DNA of 12,308 bases, taken from Gammaproteobacteria bacterium (GTDB lineage: Bacteria > Pseudomonadota > Gammaproteobacteria > PS1 > Pseudothioglobaceae). The notes below the pieces were generated by a model, which was not told where the DNA came from, searched no databases, and saw nothing but the letters and a program-made list of their open reading frames with translations. Both the position numbers and the translations under genes were made by a program. The DNA is taken from contig JAPYOZ010000030.1 of assembly GCA_029941485.1 (NCBI GenBank), positions 1 to 12,308 on the forward strand. Reading direction: 5' to 3'. Positions 6,658 through 12,308 of this stretch are shown here, piece by piece (position 1 is the first letter of the stretch; each line of letters starts with the position of its first letter).

Positions 6658-6848
6658 TCTTTCTCTTCCATCCAATGCATTTGAATTGCTTCAAGGATTT
6701 TCTCGCCAGACTTGCTTTCATCGCCGTCAAACTCCTTAAGTGCAATTACCATCTGTCTAAGATCAACAAAATTAACAAAAGTTGGGTCGAAGTCAGGGTG
6801 GGCTTCATCAAGTGCTATGGCGATGTCTAAAGAGTCTGTCCAAGTCAT
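6654..6848 (-). CDS. iscX: Fe-S cluster assembly accessory protein IscX
   Basis: This 64-residue acidic protein matches the IscX (YfhJ) family over its whole length: WTDSLDIAIALDEAHPDFDP near the start, FVNFVDLRQMVIALKEFDGD in the middle and EKILEAIQMHWMEEKE at the end. Family members are about 66 residues. They bind IscS and iron and modulate cysteine desulfurase activity in Fe-S cluster assembly. In E. coli the gene closes the isc operon after fdx. Here no isc gene is in view and it is fused into the tol-pal transcript: its TGA overlaps the tolB ATG. The ribosome site is weak (GGA about 11 bases before the ATG). Confidence 0.88.
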   Translation of the reverse strand: MTWTDSLDIAIALDEAHPDFDPTFVNFVDLRQMVIALKEFDGDESKSGEKILEAIQMHWMEEKE

Positions 6849-6928
6849 AAAAATAATGTTCCAAAATATAAAAATTAATTTCTAGATTTTAATCAAAAAC
6901 TAGATTTTATTGCGTGCAAATTTAACAA
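6849..6928 (-). promoter_or_regulatory. spoT-iscX spacer with weak promoter candidate and direct repeat
   Basis: This 80-base A+T-rich gap has a minus-strand promoter candidate: TTGATT (6891-6896) and TTTTAT (6868-6873) with a 17-base spacer. CTAGATTTTA occurs twice, at 6882-6891 and 6900-6909, 18 bases apart; the copies flank or touch the -35. No terminator hairpin follows spoT, so readthrough into iscX-tolB is possible. Evidence for the promoter is weak. Confidence 0.25.
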
Positions 6929-9076
6929 TTAAGCCCTTTCCACGTTTCGTACAAATTCTAAACTTTTGATCTCATAAAGTACCTCGTCTAGTTTATCGAA
7001 ATTTGACACGCCAATTACTAAATTAAGTGCTTTCATGGAATGGTCTCTTTCTTCAACTTCTAAATGCTCAATGTTAACGCCAAGTCTGGCAATTGCATTA
7101 GCAACCGAGGCGAGCATGCCACGGCGATTTTGCACTTGAATCCTGACTAATACCTCAAATACTTCATTTTCATCGGCTTGCCAATCAATGTCTAACCATT
7201 GTTCATTTTTTTGCTTAGCGCGAATCAAGTTTCCACAATTAGATCGATGCATTACCAAACCTTTAGACGTGGTTAAAATTCCCGATACCTTATCGCCTGG
7301 AATTGGGTAACAACAATGGGCAAAACTAATGGGCTTACCTTGTGTGTTTTTAATGATAATGTTTTTAATCAAAGACACGTCATTTTCACCTTGGAGCTTG
7401 TTAAGTACTACTGAAACTAATACTTCAGATAAGGCTATTTTTACGTAGAGTTCTGAGATTGAATCGCATCTTAAATCTTTTAAACAAGCACTCCAAACAT
7501 CCTCACTAATATTTTTTGTATCAATGCTTTGATAGTCCAATGCATTGTTAAGCAAGTATTCGCCAAGACGTATTAACTCAGAAATGGATTCACTTTTAAG
7601 CTGTAATTTAATGGAAGATTTAGCCTTAGCAGTCACGGCAATTTGCAACCACGAAGGTTTAGGTCTGGCTTTTTTATTGGTGATAATTTCAATGGTTTGT
7701 CCCGATTTAAGTTCGCTTGAAATCGGAGCGGCAATCTGGTCAACCTTTGCACGAACCATGCGATTGCCAATGTTGGTATGAACCATGTAAGCAAAGTCAA
7801 GCACAGTCGACTTGTAAGGCAATTGAATAATGTCCCCTTGAGGAGTAAATACAAATACCTCAGATGGAAATAAGTCAGTTTTGGTTTCTTCTAAAAATTC
7901 AATTGACGTGCCTGAATTTTGCTGAATATCAAGCAATGATCCTAGCCAGTTATTAACACCGGCCAAACTTGAAGATTTGTTGGAATCGCTCTTATAATGC
8001 CAATGAGCAGCAATGCCATACTCTGAAATAAAGTGCATTTCTTCTGAGCGAATCTGCACCTCAATAAAAATCTTATTGGGTCCAAACAACACAGTGTGTA
8101 GAGACTGATAACCGTTAGACTTCGGCAGTGCCACGTAGTCTTTAAATTTACCGGGTAGCGGTTTGTATAAATTATGCACAATACCTAACGCTTGATAACA
8201 TTGCGCCACATCATTCACAACCACTCTAAAGGCGTACATATCAAGCACTTGAGAAAATTTTAAATGCTTAAGTTTCATCTTTTTATAAATACTGCAAGGT
8301 TGTTTTCTACGACCGTTAATTTCAACCTTTATTAAGCCTTCCTGTTTAAGTCTGTTATAAATCTCATCTTGAATGTGATTAATTACTTTTTTACGATTAC
8401 CGCACTGCTTTTTAATTTGATGCGTCAGTACGTTATAGCGATATGGGTGAATAATCTCAAAACACAAATTATCCAACTCAACCCTAATACTGTTTAGACC
8501 TAAACGCCTAGCAATTGGCGCATGAATGTCCGCTGTTTCTTTGGCAATTCTAAGTTGTTTGTCTCTGCGCATGGATTTTAAAGTTCGCATATTATGCAAA
8601 CGATCAGCCAATTTAATCACCATCACTCGCATGTCTGTGCTCATGGCTAAAAATAATTTTCTAAAATTTTGCGCTTGTTTGTCTACATTGGAATGGAATT
8701 CTAATCCTGTTAATTTCGATACACCCTCTACAATGTGAGCCACTTCATCGCCAAAATCCAATGAAATTTCTTCTTTAGTTAGCAAGGTATCTTCAATACA
8801 ATCGTGCAAAAGTGCTGCTGCAATACAATAATAATCCAGTTGCAATTCCGCTAAGATCATCGCCACAGAAATCGGATGAAATACATACGCCTCACCCGAA
8901 TGACGATATTGTCCATCATGAGCAGTCGCTGCCATAATGTAGGCTTGATAAATCTTTTCAACCTGTTCTTTAGGCATGTAGATGTCTAGTACCTCACACA
9001 GGTCACTAATCAAGGTTCTTTTTTCAAATAAACTCATTACAAGGTTCGGACTCAATTCTGGATTAATCTTTGTCAT
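6929..9076 (-). CDS. spoT: Bifunctional (p)ppGpp synthetase/hydrolase (RSH family)
   Basis: This 715-residue long-type RSH enzyme makes and degrades (p)ppGpp. The HD hydrolase domain keeps H53, H67, H91-D92 (LLHDCIEDT) and D158 in KLADRLHNMRTL, so hydrolysis should work. The synthetase domain has D279 in DMYAFR, the loop GKFKDYVALPKSNGYQSLHT (309-328) and E339 in EVQIR. The basic KFKD signature is that of bifunctional Rel/SpoT enzymes rather than the acidic one of RelA. A TGS domain (about 406-466), a Cys/His segment (HCCYPIPGDK) and a C-terminal ACT domain (about 640-715) follow. The ATG at 9076 lacks a clear ribosome site; M14 is an alternative. It is divergent from bamD across 61 bases and lacks the frequent rpoZ neighbour. 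Whether this is the sole RSH enzyme cannot be seen here. Confidence 0.95.
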   Translation of the reverse strand: MTKINPELSPNLVMSLFEKRTLISDLCEVLDIYMPKEQVEKIYQAYIMAATAHDGQYRHSGEAYVFHPISVAMILAELQLDYYCIAAALLHDCIEDTLLTKEEISLDFGDEVAHIVEGVSKLTGLEFHSNVDKQAQNFRKLFLAMSTDMRVMVIKLADRLHNMRTLKSMRRDKQLRIAKETADIHAPIARRLGLNSIRVELDNLCFEIIHPYRYNVLTHQIKKQCGNRKKVINHIQDEIYNRLKQEGLIKVEINGRRKQPCSIYKKMKLKHLKFSQVLDMYAFRVVVNDVAQCYQALGIVHNLYKPLPGKFKDYVALPKSNGYQSLHTVLFGPNKIFIEVQIRSEEMHFISEYGIAAHWHYKSDSNKSSSLAGVNNWLGSLLDIQQNSGTSIEFLEETKTDLFPSEVFVFTPQGDIIQLPYKSTVLDFAYMVHTNIGNRMVRAKVDQIAAPISSELKSGQTIEIITNKKARPKPSWLQIAVTAKAKSSIKLQLKSESISELIRLGEYLLNNALDYQSIDTKNISEDVWSACLKDLRCDSISELYVKIALSEVLVSVVLNKLQGENDVSLIKNIIIKNTQGKPISFAHCCYPIPGDKVSGILTTSKGLVMHRSNCGNLIRAKQKNEQWLDIDWQADENEVFEVLVRIQVQNRRGMLASVANAIARLGVNIEHLEVEERDHSMKALNLVIGVSNFDKLDEVLYEIKSLEFVRNVERA

Positions 9077-9101
9077 TATAATACAACTGTATCAGTATAA
9101 T
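9070..9101. promoter_or_regulatory. Overlapping divergent promoter elements, spoT/bamD
   Basis: On the plus strand TATAAT (9096-9101) is a perfect -10 for bamD, with TTGTCA (9070-9075) as a possible but distant -35 (20-base spacer). On the minus strand TATACT (9095-9100) can serve as -10 for spoT, with only a weak -35. The two -10 elements share the same bases, so polymerase could probably occupy only one direction at a time. Neither gene has a good Shine-Dalgarno site. Confidence 0.4.
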
Positions 9102-9137
9102 GCTTTGCATATTTGCAATAAACTTGTGCCTTAATTC

Positions 9138-9941
9138 ATGAAAAACACAAACAACATCAGTCGCATTAAAAGCATAACCAAGTTTGTCTTAATCTTGCCC
9201 TTGCTAACTCTATTATTAAGCGGTTGTTGGTGGGAAGAAGAAACCAAAAGAGAATCCATTACCAAAGGTTGGTCACCTAAAACATTTTTTGAGCAGGCTA
9301 AAGATCAAATAGCAGCCGGTTCAATGGACAAAGGCATTGAGCTTTACGAGCAACTGCAAGCGGCCTATCCAGGCTCTAAGTATGCCTTACAGTCTAAACT
9401 GGAAATCGCTTACGCTCTTTATAAAAGTGAAGATTATGAACAAGCCATCGATCGCTTAAACAGTTACATCAAGCTTTATCCTAATCATTTCTCAACGCCT
9501 TACGCTTATTATTTGCGCGGAATTGTTTCAGAAGACAAATCCCGTTCAATTCTGGATGGAGTCTTGACTGATAACGCCCAACGTGATGTGCAAAGTGTGC
9601 GCGATGCTTTTAACTACTACCTTGCACTGATTGATAAATTTCCTAAAACTGAATACGCCGATGAAGCCAAATCTCGCCTAATTATTTTACGAAATATTCT
9701 TTCTAGACACGAGCTGTTTGTGGCTATTTTCTACACCAGAAAAGAAGCCAATATTGCCGCCATTAACCGCACTAAGTACATCATTGAAAAATATCCAAAT
9801 ACTCCATCAGTGCCGGCAGCACTGCATTTAATGGCTCACAACTACGATGCAATTAATGCAGATACGCTAGCAAAAGATACACGTCGTGTACTTCAAAAGA
9901 GCTACCCTCTCTACACTCCGCATTATTCATTAGACGATTAA
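9138..9941 (+). CDS. bamD: Outer membrane assembly lipoprotein BamD
   Basis: This 267-residue lipoprotein is the essential TPR subunit of the BAM complex, which inserts beta-barrel proteins into the outer membrane. The signal ends in lipobox LLSGC with Cys30. TPR motifs follow, including YEQLQAAYPGSKYA, YEQAIDRLNSYIKLYPNH and the family-typical PYAYYLRGI. The stretch with DQIAAGSMDKGIELYE and the tail HYSLDD are also BamD-like. Length fits the family (about 245-270). The ATG at 9138 is the first in frame after the divergent promoter but has no purine-rich ribosome site. A transporter gene begins 21 bases downstream, suggesting cotranscription. Confidence 0.92.
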   Translation: MKNTNNISRIKSITKFVLILPLLTLLLSGCWWEEETKRESITKGWSPKTFFEQAKDQIAAGSMDKGIELYEQLQAAYPGSKYALQSKLEIAYALYKSEDYEQAIDRLNSYIKLYPNHFSTPYAYYLRGIVSEDKSRSILDGVLTDNAQRDVQSVRDAFNYYLALIDKFPKTEYADEAKSRLIILRNILSRHELFVAIFYTRKEANIAAINRTKYIIEKYPNTPSVPAALHLMAHNYDAINADTLAKDTRRVLQKSYPLYTPHYSLDD

Positions 9942-9962
9942 AAATTTTAAGAAAAATTATTA

Positions 9963-11132
9963 ATGAATAAACAAGAGCGATTTTTCGCGCTTAAAATATC
10001 TTCAATCATGGCGACTCGTATGTTCGGGTTGTTTATGATTTTCCCTGTTTTTTCAGTTTATGCGCAGAATTACGAAAACACAACTCCTTATCTAATTGGC
10101 CTTGCTATTGGTATTTACGGGCTGACCCAAGCGTTACTGCAAATTCCATTCGGTTATCTCTCTGATCAATTTGGTCGTAAACCTTTATTAATCATTGGTC
10201 TTATTGTCTTTTTTATCGGTAGCGTTGTGGCTGCTAATGCCACAGACATCACCGGTGTAGTCATTGGTCGAGCTCTACAAGGCAGTGGCGCTATCTCTGC
10301 AGTATTAATGGCATTTTTGGCTGATTTTGTCTCGCCCAATCAGCGCGCCAAAGCCAATGCCTTTGTAGGTATGCAAATTGGAATGGCTTTTATGTTGTCT
10401 TTGCTCATTGGTCCTCTGATTACAGTTAATTTAGGCCTTTCCGGTTTATTTTGGGTAATTGCCACCCTCTCCATTATCGCACTTGTTATTGTTGCTACCC
10501 TGCCACACGTTAAACCTCAAGCACAATATAAACTCTCCATACCCAATATCAAGCACATCCTAACGGCTAATCTACTGCGCTTAGACTTTAGTGTCTTTTC
10601 TTTGCATTTGATTCTCACTTGCTCTTTTATTGCCATGCCTGTACTTTTGGTTGAAAACAACATCGTTGCACTCGACTTAAATGACAACTGGAAAATGTAT
10701 TTACCCGTCATAGCATTGTCATTCATAGGCATGCTACCAATGATTATTTTGGCTGAGAAATATCACAAAACTAAAACCATGCTACTTGTGGCAATTGCTA
10801 TTCTTTTAATGAGCCAATTCTTGTTTTACCAAACCCCACTTAACTACACTACCTTCTTTGTCTTATTGACTTTATTTTTTATTGCGTTTAATGCGTTGGA
10901 AGCCATGCTACCATCGCTCATTTCTAAAACTGCCGGCACTGATAAACGGGGCCTAGCAATGGGTTTTTATTCTACTTCACAATTTTTAGGGGCATTCGTT
11001 GGTGGTGTTTTTGGTGGTTGGATTTACAACACATCGGGTCTAAATAGTGTATTCTTATTTACCTCATTTATTGCAATAATTTGGTGGGTGGTTATGCTCA
11101 CAATGAAACAACCAACACAAGAAAAAAACTAA
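9963..11132 (+). CDS. YajR-like major facilitator superfamily transporter
   Basis: This 389-residue membrane protein predicts about 12 helices. It carries the MFS motif A in the loop after helix 2 (GYLSDQFGRK, 64-73), plus GRALQGSGAISAVLMAFLAD and MGFYSTSQFLGAFVGGVFGG. These closely recall E. coli YajR, a proton-driven drug/H+ antiporter-type protein of unproven physiological substrate. E. coli YajR is about 454 residues with a soluble C-terminal YAM domain; this protein stops just after the last helix, so that domain is missing. It sits between bamD (21 bases) and ssb (16 bases), probably in one transcript. An MFS gene next to ssb is, to my knowledge, a recurrent gammaproteobacterial arrangement. 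The ribosome site is weak (AAGAAAA). Confidence 0.85.
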   Translation: MNKQERFFALKISSIMATRMFGLFMIFPVFSVYAQNYENTTPYLIGLAIGIYGLTQALLQIPFGYLSDQFGRKPLLIIGLIVFFIGSVVAANATDITGVVIGRALQGSGAISAVLMAFLADFVSPNQRAKANAFVGMQIGMAFMLSLLIGPLITVNLGLSGLFWVIATLSIIALVIVATLPHVKPQAQYKLSIPNIKHILTANLLRLDFSVFSLHLILTCSFIAMPVLLVENNIVALDLNDNWKMYLPVIALSFIGMLPMIILAEKYHKTKTMLLVAIAILLMSQFLFYQTPLNYTTFFVLLTLFFIAFNALEAMLPSLISKTAGTDKRGLAMGFYSTSQFLGAFVGGVFGGWIYNTSGLNSVFLFTSFIAIIWWVVMLTMKQPTQEKN

Positions 11133-11148
11133 TCGGAGAATAATAAAA

Positions 11149-11610
11149 ATGGCAGGCATTAATAAAGTAATTTTAGTGGGTAATTTAGGCGCAAAACCAG
11201 AAGTTAAATACGCTGCAAACGGTAATGCAATTGCCAACTTATCAGTAGCAACTTCAGAATCATGGACTGATAAAAATACCGGCCAAAAACAAGAAAAAAC
11301 CGAATGGCATCGCGTTAGTATTTTTGGTAAATTAGCAGAAATTGCTGGTCAATATCTGGATAAAGGTTCTAAAGTTTACGTTGAAGGAAAACTTCAAACT
11401 CGAAAATGGCAAGATAAAAATGGACAAGATCGATACACCACTGAAGTAGTTGTGTCTGGGTTTAATGGTACACTGCAAATGCTTGATCGCCGTGACGGCC
11501 CTGCAGATGGTGCATCACAATCTACTCCTGCGCCACAAGCAGCCACAGCATCGGCTGATCCAATCACACCAGTTGATAACTCAGGTTTTGATGATGATAT
11601 TCCATTTTAA
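11149..11610 (+). CDS. ssb: Single-stranded DNA-binding protein SSB
   Basis: This 153-residue protein coats single-stranded DNA in replication, repair and recombination. The OB-fold (about 1-108) begins INKVILVGNLGAKPEVKY and includes EKTEWHRVSIFGKLAEIA and YVEGKLQTRKWQDKNG. A disordered Ala/Thr/Pro/Gln linker leads to the acidic tail DDDIPF, which recruits partner proteins. The ATG has CGGAG 10 bases upstream. It follows the transporter gene by 16 bases and is followed directly by an intrinsic terminator, so it closes this operon. Confidence 0.97.
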   Translation: MAGINKVILVGNLGAKPEVKYAANGNAIANLSVATSESWTDKNTGQKQEKTEWHRVSIFGKLAEIAGQYLDKGSKVYVEGKLQTRKWQDKNGQDRYTTEVVVSGFNGTLQMLDRRDGPADGASQSTPAPQAATASADPITPVDNSGFDDDIPF

Positions 11611-11629
11611 TGCTTGAATCAGACCCTAT

Positions 11630-11656
11630 AAAACCCGCCTTAATGGCGGGTTTTTT
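11630..11656 (+). terminator. Rho-independent terminator after ssb
   Basis: A 10-base-pair stem (AAAACCCGCC at 11630-11639 with GGCGGGTTTT at 11645-11654) encloses the 5-base loop TTAAT and ends in a T-rich run that continues past 11656. It lies 20 bases after the ssb stop and is the clearest terminator in the window. Confidence 0.95.
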
Positions 11657-11665
11657 GTTTTTGTT

Positions 11666-11694
11666 TTAAAAAGAGAGTAGAGTATTGGTATAGA
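11666..11694 (+). promoter_or_regulatory. Candidate promoter of the peroxiredoxin gene
   Basis: An extended -10 element TGGTATAGA (TATAGA at 11689-11694) has a partial -35, TTAAAA (11666-11671), 17 bases upstream. The ssb terminator just before it means the downstream gene needs its own promoter, which supports the call. A start near 11701 would leave a leader of about 14 bases. Confidence 0.35.
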
Positions 11695-11714
11695 CCTTAT
11701 TTATTAAAGTTGTG

Positions 11715-12242
11715 ATGTCGTACAAAATAGTTCGAAAAATTATTCTTATGTTGAGTTTGCTTACCTTATTCTCTCAATCACAAGCTTCTATTCAGTTAGG
11801 ACAGCGTGCACCTGATTTTACTTTAACCGATCAACACAACAAACAATTGACCTTGAGTGATTATCAAGGCCAATGGGTAGTGCTGTATTTCTACCCCAAA
11901 GATGACACCCCAGGGTGTACGACTGAGGCTTGTAGTTTTCGGGATGCGATTAATCACATTATCGCCAAACGAGCAGTTGTATTTGGCATTAGCCTAGACG
12001 ATGTAGCATCTCATCAAAAATTTTCTAAGAAAAATAACCTGCCTTTTTCGATCCTATCTGATGCTGATGGCAAGGTTGCTAAACAGTATGATTCACTAGG
12101 AGATTATTGGGTTATTAAGTTTGCCAAAAGAAACAGTTTTATTATTAATCCGACGGGTGATATTGCCAAGATTTACAAAGGTGTCGACCCACAAACTCAC
12201 GTGACAACCGTGCTTAAGGATTTGTCCACTTTGCAAAAATAG
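11715..12242 (+). CDS. Exported BCP/PrxQ-type thioredoxin-dependent peroxiredoxin
   Basis: This 175-residue protein reduces hydroperoxides. The BCP/PrxQ signature is plain: LGQRAPDFTLTDQ, then FYPKDDTPGCTTEACSFRD with peroxidatic Cys68 and a second Cys73 five residues on, as in atypical two-Cys members, then FGISLDD and LPFSILSDADGKVAKQY. Unlike cytoplasmic E. coli Bcp, it starts with a basic and hydrophobic leader ending SQA before SIQLGQ, a typical Sec signal with a cut near residue 24, so it should act in the periplasm. I use the ATG at 11715; a GTG three bases earlier is also in frame. The ribosome site is weak. It stands alone between the ssb terminator and a terminal inverted repeat. 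Confidence 0.9.
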   Translation: MSYKIVRKIILMLSLLTLFSQSQASIQLGQRAPDFTLTDQHNKQLTLSDYQGQWVVLYFYPKDDTPGCTTEACSFRDAINHIIAKRAVVFGISLDDVASHQKFSKKNNLPFSILSDADGKVAKQYDSLGDYWVIKFAKRNSFIINPTGDIAKIYKGVDPQTHVTTVLKDLSTLQK

Positions 12243-12280
12243 CTAAACGCAATATTCTATAAAAACCCAATTAAATATTC

Positions 12281-12308
12281 GACATTATTTTTTATTTTTA
12301 ATAATGTC
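12281..12308. repeat. A+T-rich inverted repeat after the peroxiredoxin gene
   Basis: GACATTATT (12281-12289) and AATAATGTC (12300-12308) form a perfect 9-base-pair stem with a 10-base T-rich loop, 39 bases past the stop codon. It may be a terminator hairpin, but the window ends at its last base, so a T tail cannot be seen. An operator for the next gene is an alternative. Confidence 0.35.

Noticed and set aside
7545..7854. Plus- and minus-strand open frames within spoT
   Set aside because: They are out-of-frame shadows of a strongly recognisable RSH protein, without ribosome sites or family likeness.

Overview
The window is a compact, low-GC stretch of a proteobacterial chromosome, most likely gammaproteobacterial. 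The BamD, TolB-Pal-CpoB, IscX, YajR-type transporter and SSB sequences all read as gammaproteobacterial. The A+T richness and short spacers would fit the SUP05/Thioglobus sulfur-oxidiser group or its symbiont relatives; that placement is an inference from style and protein likeness, not a search result. I see no tRNA, rRNA, insertion sequence, CRISPR array or prophage, and no gene-free stretch longer than 300 bases.

Layout. Positions 1-730 (minus strand) hold a Sel1-repeat protein followed by two tiny predicted membrane proteins, each with a strong Shine-Dalgarno site. A 238-base A+T-rich divergent region (731-968) then leads to a plus-strand gene for glutamine-dependent NAD+ synthetase. This gene carries an in-frame N-terminal helix-turn-helix (HTH) domain of about 85-95 residues, which ordinary NadE proteins lack. 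Directly upstream, a cluster of repeated and palindromic half-sites (core TTAACTATA) overlaps a good promoter (TATAAT at 928-933). The simplest reading is an NAD synthetase that may bind its own promoter; this is the most interesting item here.

Positions 2824-9076 hold a long minus-strand block, in transcription order: bifunctional (p)ppGpp synthetase/hydrolase (spoT/rel), iscX, tolB, pal, cpoB, pabB. iscX and tolB overlap by ATGA and the tol-pal-cpoB genes are nearly contiguous. tolQRA is not present just upstream. The last gene, pabB, ends inside the tail of nadE, a convergent overlap of 17 bases.

A 61-base divergent promoter region separates spoT from a plus-strand group: bamD, a YajR-like major facilitator transporter without the C-terminal domain of E. 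coli YajR, and ssb. The group closes with a clear intrinsic terminator (11630-11656). A BCP/PrxQ-type peroxiredoxin with an export signal follows, and the window ends in a small A+T-rich inverted repeat.

Working together: bamD, tolB, pal and cpoB serve outer-membrane assembly and constriction; spoT handles stringent control; nadE and pabB make cofactors (NAD+ and the folate precursor); iscX, ssb and the peroxiredoxin serve Fe-S assembly, DNA maintenance and peroxide defence. The block is housekeeping in content, and the novelty lies in the nadE fusion and its upstream repeats.
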